From NCBI GenBank assembly GCA_964626685.1, contig CAZVJY010000026.1:1-19307 (forward strand): a stretch of DNA of 19,307 nucleotides. The letters are read 5' to 3'. Below, piece by piece: positions 7,765 to 14,432 of the stretch; position 1 is the stretch's first letter; each line of letters starts with the position of its first letter. A program made the translations under genes and the position numbers. The notes beneath the pieces are model-generated. The model saw nothing but the letters and a program-made list of their open reading frames with translations, was not told the origin of the DNA and searched no databases. The DNA comes from RGEC01 sp964626685 (GTDB taxonomy: Bacteria; Bacteroidota; Bacteroidia; NS11-12g; UBA955).

Positions 7765-8448
7765 TTACAGGTTGTTTTCAATCACACCATCGCGCACACG
7801 CACCATGCGTTTGGCATAACGGGCAATATCCTCTTCGTGAGTTACCAGAATAATGGTATTTCCCTTGGCGTGAATTTCATCGAACAAGGCCATGATTTCC
7901 TTACTGGTGTTTGTATCCAGGTTTCCGGTCGGTTCATCAGCCAGCAGAATGCTGGGATTGTTGATGAGGGATCTGGCCACAGCCACACGCTGTCTTTGAC
8001 CGCCGCTTAGCTCGTTGGGTTTATGGCTCATGCGGTCACTCAGGCCCACATCGTTCAGTGCCGCTTTGGCGCGTTCGGTTCTTTCTTTTTTGCTCACACC
8101 GGCATACACCAGCGGCAGGGCCACGTTGTCCAGGGCAGTTAACCGGCTAAGCAGGTTGAATGTCTGAAATACAAAACCGATTTCCATATTTCGGATATGG
8201 CTGAGTTCGCTGTCAGACATGCTGCTAACCTCTTTGCCATTCAGGATATAGGTTCCTGCAGTAGGGGTATCCAAACATCCGATGATGTTCATCAGTGTGC
8301 TTTTGCCTGAACCGCTGGGGCCCATCAGTGCTACATATTCACCGCGTTGTATCTGCACGTTAATATCGCGCAGCGCATACACCACCTGTTCGCCCAGTTC
8401 ATAGCGTTTTTGAATACCGCTGAGGGATATGAGGGCGTTTTCGGACAT
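7765..8448 (-). CDS. ABC transporter ATP-binding protein, LolD/MacB type
   Basis: Stand-alone nucleotide-binding subunit of 227 residues. Walker A GPSGSGKST (43-51), Q-loop Gln95 in FVFQTFNLL, signature LSGGQ (147-151), Walker B ILLADE with catalytic Glu172, and H-loop His204 are all intact. The downstream PTGNLD and the FQTFNLL segment place it in the LolD/MacB/FtsE group, which couples to mechanotransmission permeases for lipoprotein release or efflux. No permease gene is adjacent, so its partner must be encoded elsewhere. The ATG shares one base with the gatC stop (TGATG) and this is the last gene of the DUF4199-plsC-gatC-ATPase operon. The substrate cannot be told from the sequence, so no gene symbol is given. 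Confidence 0.93.
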   Translation of the reverse strand: MSENALISLSGIQKRYELGEQVVYALRDINVQIQRGEYVALMGPSGSGKSTLMNIIGCLDTPTAGTYILNGKEVSSMSDSELSHIRNMEIGFVFQTFNLLSRLTALDNVALPLVYAGVSKKERTERAKAALNDVGLSDRMSHKPNELSGGQRQRVAVARSLINNPSILLADEPTGNLDTNTSKEIMALFDEIHAKGNTIILVTHEEDIARYAKRMVRVRDGVIENNL

Positions 8449-8744
8449 CAGTCGGTTTGGCCAATTACTTTTGGCACACGGAAGAAATCACTGTCTTTCT
8501 TGGGTGCATTTTTCAATGCCTCTTCGTGGGTGATTTGCTGTTCCACCTGGTCTTCACGCAGGTTGTTTACCCGGTCGGTCATGTATATCAGGGGCTCTAC
8601 ACCATCGGTGTTTACCTCATTCAGCTTTTCACACATCTCAAGGATGTTTTCCAAATCCCGGCGCATTTTTTCAGCGGCTTCGCCTTCAAACTTCAGACGG
8701 GACAAGGCGGCCAGTTCCTGTACTTTTTCGGGTGTAATTTTCAT
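8448..8744 (-). CDS. gatC: Asp-tRNA(Asn)/Glu-tRNA(Gln) amidotransferase subunit C
   Basis: Small 98-residue subunit of the GatCAB amidotransferase, which converts misacylated Glu-tRNA(Gln) or Asp-tRNA(Asn) to the correct amide. The opening MKITPEKVQELAALSRLKF and the stretch LNEVNTDGVEPL followed by LREDQVE are the classic GatC pattern, and the tail DFFRVPKVI matches the usual end of the family. Length is normal. In this window gatC has no gatA or gatB beside it; it is packed between plsC (4-base overlap, ATGA) and an ABC ATPase (1-base overlap). This suggests expression is tied to envelope genes rather than to the other amidotransferase subunits. Confidence 0.95.
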   Translation of the reverse strand: MKITPEKVQELAALSRLKFEGEAAEKMRRDLENILEMCEKLNEVNTDGVEPLIYMTDRVNNLREDQVEQQITHEEALKNAPKKDSDFFRVPKVIGQTD

Positions 8745-9475
8745 GCGTAAACCTTTCTCTTTTTCAGGTTGGTATCCATCACTTCAAAAACGGATTGTTC
8801 CAGTTTGCCTGCGTCTTCCGCGCTCATGCCGCGGGTATCAATGGCTTCATGTATGCACATGCGCATGATTCCGGGGAAGGCAATCCAAGAGTAGATGTCC
8901 ATTCGTTTGTGGTTGTCAGGCAAAGTTACGGGAATTATGACGGCTTCCTGCTCAATGGCAAGGCGGAAAGCACCGGGCTTGAATTTGTGCAGTTTTGGTG
9001 TATCGGGCGGTATTTTGCCCTCGGGGAAGATGATCATGTGGGCTCCGCTGCGCATTTTTTCCGCAGCCAGATGAAAGGCTGAGTGGGCACTGCGAAGGCT
9101 TTCTCTTTGCACCGGAACATCAACAGAGTCAAACCATTTGCGAAACAGTGGTACCTTGCTGAGTTCCATTTTGGCCATAAAAAAGTTGAATCCGGGCAGA
9201 TAGGTTCCGCAGGTCAGGATATCGAGGTAACTGCAGTGGTTGGCACAGTATATAATGCGGCGGTTTTTGGGTATTTGACCTTCTCGGGTAATGACAGGAA
9301 TCAGGCCTGCAGGAACGCAGGTAAGCACACCCCAAACACGGCGCAGGCGGTGCGCCATAGGATAGGTTTTCCGGAACGAGAGAAACACATAAAACAGAGG
9401 CCACATTGCCAAAAACAGCGATGCAAACCATAATCCGGCCCAGCCAAGCCATATTTTACCGACAATTTTCTTCAT
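8741..9475 (-). CDS. plsC: 1-acyl-sn-glycerol-3-phosphate acyltransferase (PlsC family)
   Basis: Transfers an acyl chain to lysophosphatidic acid to form phosphatidic acid, the second acylation in phospholipid synthesis, at the inner membrane. The ATG at 9475 is preferred over an upstream in-frame Met because the protein then starts MKKIVGKIWLGW and overlaps the preceding stop as ATGA; 244 residues. There is an N-terminal membrane helix (about 8-32). Acyltransferase motif I is NHCSYLD with His80 and Asp85 (HX4D), the middle block is PLFRKWFDSVDVPVQR (109-124), motif III is FPEGKIP (150-156), and KFKPGAF (164-170) precedes the last block IPVTL (181-185). All catalytic elements are present. Other acyl acceptors are possible within the family. 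Confidence 0.92.
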   Translation of the reverse strand: MKKIVGKIWLGWAGLWFASLFLAMWPLFYVFLSFRKTYPMAHRLRRVWGVLTCVPAGLIPVITREGQIPKNRRIIYCANHCSYLDILTCGTYLPGFNFFMAKMELSKVPLFRKWFDSVDVPVQRESLRSAHSAFHLAAEKMRSGAHMIIFPEGKIPPDTPKLHKFKPGAFRLAIEQEAVIIPVTLPDNHKRMDIYSWIAFPGIMRMCIHEAIDTRGMSAEDAGKLEQSVFEVMDTNLKKRKVYA

Positions 9476-9990
9476 GTGTTTCGGCCACCACGAACAAATA
9501 CAAGCAATGCGATTACTACCCCGGTACTCAAACACATCTGAATCTGAGACACGCTGATGGAAATAGGGTCCAGTTGCTTACTGATGTAGGCTTTGGCTTC
9601 TTCAATTTTAGCAGCCTGTTCTTCTGGTTTGTATTCCTTCTCAATGCGTGCGGTCTGGTGTTTCATAGCTACAGTCACATAAGCCTGTATTTTACCGGGT
9701 TCATTTTTTAACACGTGCTGCAATCCCCCAATGGTACACATGGCCACAAGCAGGGAAGTGAGCAAACTGCCAAACAGTGCTTTACCAAGGTTTACCGGAT
9801 TTTCAGAATCGCGTTTCAGGTGTTTCAGGAATTGCCATACGGCCAGTCCGGTGAATACCACGTTGCCCAACAGGGGCAACACTGCACCGAACGATGTGGT
9901 AAGGTATAAATTCCGGTACCAGTAGGTGAGGTGCATGGCGGTGGCTGCCGACCCGTAAGCAAGGCCATAGATGGCAATTTTCTTAAACAT
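9472..9990 (-). CDS. DUF4199-family membrane protein
   Basis: 172-residue inner-membrane protein. The ATG at 9990 is chosen (MFKKIAIYGLAYGSAATAMH); a longer frame has no support. Four hydrophobic segments are visible at about 4-20, 32-53, 72-92 and 145-166. Between the third and fourth lies a charged, helical stretch rich in Glu, Lys and Gln (about 98-138, IEKEYKPEEQAAKIEEAKAY), typical of DUF4199 proteins of Bacteroidota. Function of the family is unknown to me. It heads the four-gene operon: its stop overlaps the plsC start by 4 bases. A CATATTTG box (7 of 8 against TAnnTTTG, 9996-10003) is 5 bases upstream of the ATG, though read-through from the DUF3276 gene 71 bases upstream is also possible. 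Confidence 0.8.
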   Translation of the reverse strand: MFKKIAIYGLAYGSAATAMHLTYWYRNLYLTTSFGAVLPLLGNVVFTGLAVWQFLKHLKRDSENPVNLGKALFGSLLTSLLVAMCTIGGLQHVLKNEPGKIQAYVTVAMKHQTARIEKEYKPEEQAAKIEEAKAYISKQLDPISISVSQIQMCLSTGVVIALLVFVRGGRNT

Positions 9991-10061
9991 GACTGCAAAT
10001 ATGCACAAAATAGCGTGACAGGGCGTCTTTCGGCACCCAATCATTCTATGAAGGCAGTGAA

Positions 10062-10376
10062 TTATTCGCTGTCTCTAGGCTCTTCCGAATCCCTTGTAAG
10101 GTATTCGTCAAAATCGTATTCAGGCAGCAGATTGGTTTTTACGTGGCCTATGGTCTCATGGAGTGCATCTCTGAATTTGTGAAAATCCTCTTTGTAGAGG
10201 TGAATTTTCGTTTTGATGAAGTTGCCATCATCAAATTTACTGCGCTTGCTCTCCGTGATGGTGATGTAATAGTCGTTGTTGCGGGTAGCCTTTACATCAA
10301 AAAAATAGGTTCGTTTGCCTGCTCTGATTCGTTTTGAAAAAATTTCTTCCTGGTCGTTGCGGTAGTCTTCTCCCAT
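10062..10376 (-). CDS. DUF3276 family PUR-domain nucleic acid-binding protein
   Basis: 104-residue protein of the DUF3276 family, which has a PUR-alpha-like fold and is related to single-stranded nucleic acid-binding proteins such as Borrelia BpuR. The PUR repeat is recognisable: EEIFSKRIRAGKRTYFFDVK (about 10-29), then NDYYITITESKR (33-44), and the partner helix LYKEDFHKFRDALHETI (60-76). The tail is acidic (DFDEYLTRDSEEPRDSE). The gene has an excellent Bacteroidota promoter and a clear AAGGAG Shine-Dalgarno sequence at 10388-10393, unlike most of its neighbours, suggesting high expression and a cytoplasmic global or RNA-binding role. The family assignment is solid; the physiological target is not visible. 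Confidence 0.9.
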   Translation of the reverse strand: MGEDYRNDQEEIFSKRIRAGKRTYFFDVKATRNNDYYITITESKRSKFDDGNFIKTKIHLYKEDFHKFRDALHETIGHVKTNLLPEYDFDEYLTRDSEEPRDSE

Positions 10377-10387
10377 ATATTGTTTAT

Positions 10388-10393
10388 CTCCTT
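10388..10393 (-). promoter_or_regulatory. Shine-Dalgarno sequence of the DUF3276 gene
   Basis: AAGGAG on the minus strand, 11 bases before the ATG. It stands out because most genes in the window have no recognisable Shine-Dalgarno sequence. Confidence 0.6.
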
Positions 10394-10411
10394 GTTTTCA
10401 AGTACTTAGGA

Positions 10412-10443
10412 CAAATGTATGTGAATGGCATGAAGATTTCAAA
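10412..10443 (-). promoter_or_regulatory. Promoter of the DUF3276 gene (TTTG - 20 bp - TAnnTTTG)
   Basis: On the minus strand TTTG (10443-10440) is followed after exactly 20 bases by TACATTTG (10419-10412), a perfect match to both Bacteroidota promoter elements. The expected start of transcription gives a leader of about 30 bases containing the Shine-Dalgarno sequence. This is the best promoter in the window. Confidence 0.72.
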
Positions 10444-10468
10444 ATTATTTTTCCCGTTGAAAATAATT
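10443..10468. terminator. AT-rich 9-bp inverted repeat between ABC exporter and DUF3276 gene
   Basis: AATTATTTT (10443-10451) pairs perfectly with AAAATAATT (10460-10468) around an 8-base loop. It begins 19 bases after the exporter stop and its left arm touches the -33 element of the DUF3276 promoter. It could terminate exporter transcripts or act as an operator; there is no G+C-rich stem, so this is tentative. Confidence 0.35.
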
Positions 10469-10487
10469 GCTTTGAAACTTCATATAA

Positions 10488-12257
10488 TCAGGTCGTATTG
10501 CTCTGTAATTTATACAGTTCAGCAAAGCTGCCTCCGGTGCGAACAAGCTCGGAAAAGGCTCCTTCTTCGGCAATTTTCCCTTCATCGAGCAGCACAATGT
10601 GGCTTGCGGCCTGCAGCGAAGCAAGCCGATGGCTGATGATGATAGCGGTTTTGCCCTGCAGTTTGCGGGTAAGGGAGTTGATAATCTCTTTTTCTGTATC
10701 TGCATCTACCGCACTCAGGCAATCATCAAAAATATAGATATCAGCATCCTTTATCAGGGCGCGTGCTATGGATACACGCTGTTTCTGCCCACCGGAAAGC
10801 AAAACGCCCCTCTCACCCAGCATTGTCTTTAATCCCAGCGGAAACTGCGCAATATCGCGTGCAAGGCCTGCCTGTGCAGCTGCTTCCTCAATTTTTTCGT
10901 CTGTTTCTTCGCCTTCGGCCAATCCAAATGCTATGTTTTCGGCAAGGGTATCGCTGAATAAAAATACATCCTGCGGTACATAGGCCATGTGGTTGTTAAA
11001 ATCCTTGCGTGAAAATGCACCGGGTGGTTTTTCATCGAACAAAATTTCACCGATGTCCGGACTGATTTGTGCTGTTAAAAGCTGCGCAAGCGTACTTTTT
11101 CCGCTGCCGGTTTTTCCGGTAATCCCGAGAATACTGCCTTTCGGAATGGTGAGGTTTATCTGCGTTAATGCCGGTTTAACGGCTCCCGGATAAGTAAAAT
11201 CTACGTTACGGAGCGTAATTTCTTTGTTGAATTGAAAGGGTACAACAGCAGCTTCATCTTTTTCGCCTTCGTGATCGAGAAACTCATTGATCCGTTTTTG
11301 GCTTGCCGCTGCTTTTTGCACCAGCGCTGTCGTCCAGCCCAGGCTGGCCACGGGCCATATCAGCATGTTCAAATATAAGATAAACTCTGCGATATTGCCG
11401 GCACTGAAAGTTCCTGCCTCAACGGCCCTGCCTCCCAGGTACAACACCATCAGGGTGCTGATGCCTACCAATAATATCATTAATGGAAAGAACAGGCTGT
11501 TTACCACAGCCAGCCGCATATTCAGCCGTCGGTATTCTTCTGTTTTGGCAGAAAAATCATCAAAAAACGCACTTTCGGCGCCAAATGATTTGATAACCCG
11601 AATGCCTGCAAACGTCTCCTGGGATGCGGTGGTGAGCACACTCAGCTGATTCTGAATATCTGTATTGCGGCGGTTGATTATTTTGCTTACGTGGTAAATG
11701 CTGTAGCTCAGAAACGGCAGTGGAATCAGTACCCAGAGTGTCAGTTGCGTATTCACCATGAGCATTTGTGCAATCACCGTAATAAAGGTAAAAATGATAT
11801 TGGCAAAATACATTACGGCGGGGCCTACGTACATGCGCACGTTGCTCACGTCTTCGCCAATTCTGGCCATCATGTCGCCGGTAAAATGCGCACGGTAAAA
11901 GGATAAACCCAGCTGCTGATAGTGGTTGTAAATGTCGTTTTTCAGGTCGTATTCCACTTTTCGGCTCACCACCACAATGCTTTGGCGCATCAGGTACATA
12001 AACAGCCCTTTCAGCGCCGCTGCCAGCAACAGCAATACAACAAATCCGATGGCTGCTTTGTAAACCGCACCTATGAGGGCTTCCCCTCCAAGACCTGCCG
12101 CGGTTTGCCGGTGCAAAACGGCTTCATTCAACCCTTCGCGGACAAAAACAGCTACATAAACCCCCACGACATTGCTTAGCACGATGCAGCAAATGCCAAA
12201 CAACATTTTGCCTGCATATCGCCTGAAATAAATATTGAGTGCGAGCAATTCCTTCAT
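10488..12257 (-). CDS. ABC exporter (fused membrane and ATPase domains), MdlA/YheI-like
   Basis: 589-residue type IV ABC exporter half-transporter. The membrane domain occupies about 1-320, with six expected helices; the clearest hydrophobic segments are near 18-40, 68-90, 145-168, 170-190, 252-276 and 288-308. The ATPase domain (about 345-585) has Walker A GKTGSGKST (381-389), Q-loop Gln429, signature LSGGQ (487-491) and H-loop His543. Walker B reads IYIFDDCLSAVD: the position of the catalytic Glu is Asp512. Asp here is known in the degenerate site of heterodimeric exporters such as YheI/YheH (BmrC/BmrD) and MdlA/MdlB, so this chain may need a partner, but none is encoded nearby. Likely substrates are lipids or drugs, not determinable. 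A TACCTTTG box lies 10 bases upstream of the ATG. Confidence 0.92.
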   Translation of the reverse strand: MKELLALNIYFRRYAGKMLFGICCIVLSNVVGVYVAVFVREGLNEAVLHRQTAAGLGGEALIGAVYKAAIGFVVLLLLAAALKGLFMYLMRQSIVVVSRKVEYDLKNDIYNHYQQLGLSFYRAHFTGDMMARIGEDVSNVRMYVGPAVMYFANIIFTFITVIAQMLMVNTQLTLWVLIPLPFLSYSIYHVSKIINRRNTDIQNQLSVLTTASQETFAGIRVIKSFGAESAFFDDFSAKTEEYRRLNMRLAVVNSLFFPLMILLVGISTLMVLYLGGRAVEAGTFSAGNIAEFILYLNMLIWPVASLGWTTALVQKAAASQKRINEFLDHEGEKDEAAVVPFQFNKEITLRNVDFTYPGAVKPALTQINLTIPKGSILGITGKTGSGKSTLAQLLTAQISPDIGEILFDEKPPGAFSRKDFNNHMAYVPQDVFLFSDTLAENIAFGLAEGEETDEKIEEAAAQAGLARDIAQFPLGLKTMLGERGVLLSGGQKQRVSIARALIKDADIYIFDDCLSAVDADTEKEIINSLTRKLQGKTAIIISHRLASLQAASHIVLLDEGKIAEEGAFSELVRTGGSFAELYKLQSNTT

Positions 12258-12267
12258 GACCGGACTG

Positions 12268-12275
12268 CAAAGGTA
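12268..12275 (-). promoter_or_regulatory. Candidate -7 box of the ABC exporter gene
   Basis: On the minus strand TACCTTTG matches TAnnTTTG perfectly and ends 10 bases before the ATG. No TTTG at the usual -33 distance. Confidence 0.4.
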
Positions 12276-12298
12276 ACTGAATGCATGCGCAATGGAGG

Positions 12299-12316
12299 AA
12301 AAACCGGAAGGCTCCG
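12299..12316 (-). terminator. Weak hairpin-plus-T-run after the T9SS cargo gene
   Basis: On the minus strand CGGA (12316-12313), loop GCCT, TCCG (12308-12305) is followed by a run of five T (12303-12299). The stem is only 4 bp, so this is a low-confidence intrinsic terminator, 40 bases after the stop of the gene at 12356. Confidence 0.3.
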
Positions 12317-12355
12317 TTCGTGTTTTAGTATTGCCTTAAATGGGAAGCCGGCGGG

Positions 12356-14341
12356 TTAATTTTTAAGCCATTTTTCAGCAGCAAGAAGCAGTCCGCTGTG
12401 GCTAATCTGTACCAGATAGCAGCCCTGCGAAAGCTTGGCAGTATTGATTTTTACAGATGTGTCGCCTTCTGCAATTACCTGTTCTGCAAGCATTCTTCCG
12501 GTAAGATCCATGATATTCACTTTCCAGCCCTGATCCGCTGCAGTGGCAATACTTACCTGAATTTCAGCATTGCCTGGATTGGGATGTATACGGATGCCCC
12601 GAAGCTGCGCGGAAATAACGCGGCTGGTATTGAGGTGGTTCACATTTATAAAGGCACCTGCACCCAGGTTATACCAGGTTCCTGAAGGGGTGGTTTCCAG
12701 GCGGATAGCGCGCACGGTGTAGGTGTTTTTACCATTATTAAAATTGGTGCTGTCGCTGTAAAAAGTATCTTTGATAATGAAGTTCTTGTTTACACGGAAA
12801 TAGGTATTGGAAGCTGTATCATAGCGGTAAACGACATAACCGTCATGGTTTCCTGCGGCTTTGCTCCAGTTGAGTTTAACCAGGTTGTTCTGGCTGTTGG
12901 CAGCCACATTTTTTACGGGTGACAGGTGTCTCATTTTCAGGGTAGGATCACCCAGCAGGGCAATGTGAACCTTGTTGTCACTCATATTAAAACCGCCATT
13001 CCAGTAATCGGTCACATTGTTCATGGTCAGTTTAGCACCATAGCCAATGTGTTTGCCCAGCGCCATGTGGTGAATATACCATTTTGGGATGCCGCCCCAG
13101 GCACTGACCAGTGCGCTGTTGCAAAGTGGCGCTCTGAGTATATTATTTTGTTGATCCCAGTCGCCGAAGTAGGAACCGGCCAGCATGGTAAATATGTTTT
13201 GCATGGAATCGGCCACAAAGCTGGATGTGGTTCCGATGCCACCACAGGATGTATTTGAACCGCCACCACAGCCGTAGCTCCAGAGATAGGGGCTGTTTTT
13301 CTGGGTGGTAATGTAGTCGCGGTTTTCGAAGATGCTGTCTACCGGAAACATGCAGGAGAAATTCTGATAACCGGTGCTGGACAGGTTTAGAGAGCCAAAA
13401 TTGTCATCAATCAGGGCTCTTTCCACCGTAGTAAGGCGGTTGGTTCTCCACAGCATGTTTCGGCGCAGGTATTTGCGCACCAGCAAAGTATCGTTGTTGC
13501 TGAATGCCGGCATGTTAAACAGGTCTATGCGTCCCACTTCCAGTTCTACTGTTCCCGGGAATTTCGTGGGGTCAAATTTGCCATCGCCGGGTTTATTGTG
13601 GTTGCGGGTTTGCGAGCCTGTGGTATTGTTAACGGCGGCATCATTCCATACGCCGTCCATATCGCCGTAATAGCCGTCTGCCGGCCATGCACCCGCGTGA
13701 TCGGGGTGGCCGTCAGGCGGATAAACCTGCCCGGTGACTGCCAGGTAATTGCCGCTGTATGGAACAGGTACACGGCCGATAATGAGCAGGGTGGTAACCT
13801 TGCTGTTGCGCCTGTTGTATTCTGCAATAATGCGGTTGCGCACAGTCTGAGGACTTTCGCCCCTTCCGGCGGCCAAGCTTGTAGCCACCCATCCTTCCTC
13901 TTTTAATTGCTTCTGCAAAGCAGCAATTTCGGGAGCCAGGGTTTTCAAATATGCGCTGTCTATCAACAAAATAATGCCTCCCAATTCGGGTGTTTCAGGA
14001 ATCACATTGCCCGCCCAGATATAGCCAAGTGCAGAGGCATTGCCGCCACTTACTTTGGTTACAAGATATTCGTAACTTCCCCCCTTTTTGGTGGAGTTGT
14101 CTGTCCATGTGCTGGCGCTGCCAAGGAGGCTGGTAACAGCATTTCCCCAGTCAGGATTCCCCAGTGCCCTGCGGTAAATATCAAAAGTACCGGACCAGTT
14201 TTCAGCCGGCCATTTCAGAGAAATGGTTCCGTTTGTATTGGCGGTTGCGTTGATCCGCACCACCTGTGCTTTTCCAGTCTGAGACTGCAGCTTTGTGGTA
14301 AACAAACTTAAAACAACAATCAGGGGTAGGATTTTTTTCAT
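12356..14341 (-). CDS. T9SS-exported protein with gingipain-like (C25-like) core and fibronectin type III domains
   Basis: 661 residues from ATG 14341, chosen because the signal peptide (1-20, MKKILPLIVVLSLF...) starts there. Order: fibronectin III-like domain (about 24-115), alpha/beta core resembling peptidase C25 (about 121-475), second fibronectin III-like domain (about 476-572), and a type A T9SS sorting domain (about 585-661: IHPNPG, VNIMDLTGR, KLSQGCYLVQI). Core evidence: TTLLIIGRVPVP, YYGDMDGVWND, ELEVGRIDL, and the end LLGDPTLKMR, which parallels GDPSLLVR of gingipains. Where gingipain has catalytic His (TGHGS) and Cys (ACVNGD), this protein has YGCGG (Cys358) and GSYFGD (Ser390), at similar spacing. 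So it may not be a cysteine peptidase. It should be exported by T9SS and anchored or released at the surface. Confidence 0.85.
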   Translation of the reverse strand: MKKILPLIVVLSLFTTKLQSQTGKAQVVRINATANTNGTISLKWPAENWSGTFDIYRRALGNPDWGNAVTSLLGSASTWTDNSTKKGGSYEYLVTKVSGGNASALGYIWAGNVIPETPELGGIILLIDSAYLKTLAPEIAALQKQLKEEGWVATSLAAGRGESPQTVRNRIIAEYNRRNSKVTTLLIIGRVPVPYSGNYLAVTGQVYPPDGHPDHAGAWPADGYYGDMDGVWNDAAVNNTTGSQTRNHNKPGDGKFDPTKFPGTVELEVGRIDLFNMPAFSNNDTLLVRKYLRRNMLWRTNRLTTVERALIDDNFGSLNLSSTGYQNFSCMFPVDSIFENRDYITTQKNSPYLWSYGCGGGSNTSCGGIGTTSSFVADSMQNIFTMLAGSYFGDWDQQNNILRAPLCNSALVSAWGGIPKWYIHHMALGKHIGYGAKLTMNNVTDYWNGGFNMSDNKVHIALLGDPTLKMRHLSPVKNVAANSQNNLVKLNWSKAAGNHDGYVVYRYDTASNTYFRVNKNFIIKDTFYSDSTNFNNGKNTYTVRAIRLETTPSGTWYNLGAGAFINVNHLNTSRVISAQLRGIRIHPNPGNAEIQVSIATAADQGWKVNIMDLTGRMLAEQVIAEGDTSVKINTAKLSQGCYLVQISHSGLLLAAEKWLKN

Positions 14342-14432
14342 GTTCGGTATGAAGAACAAATAAAAACAATATTCCCTGTAAATAAAACAGCTTGGCTCAG
14401 CTTCTTGTTGTAATACTTCACACGATTACGCT

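Noticed and set aside
7760..7771. Palindrome CCTGTTTACAGG between the OmpA-family and ATPase genes as a bidirectional terminator
   Set aside because: The stem is 5 bp with a 2-base loop, partly inside the ATPase coding end, and has no proper T-run; too weak.
8347..9433. Plus-strand frames opposite the ATPase, gatC and plsC genes
   Set aside because: The minus strand gives three recognisable proteins with overlapping stops and starts; the plus frames look like shadows.
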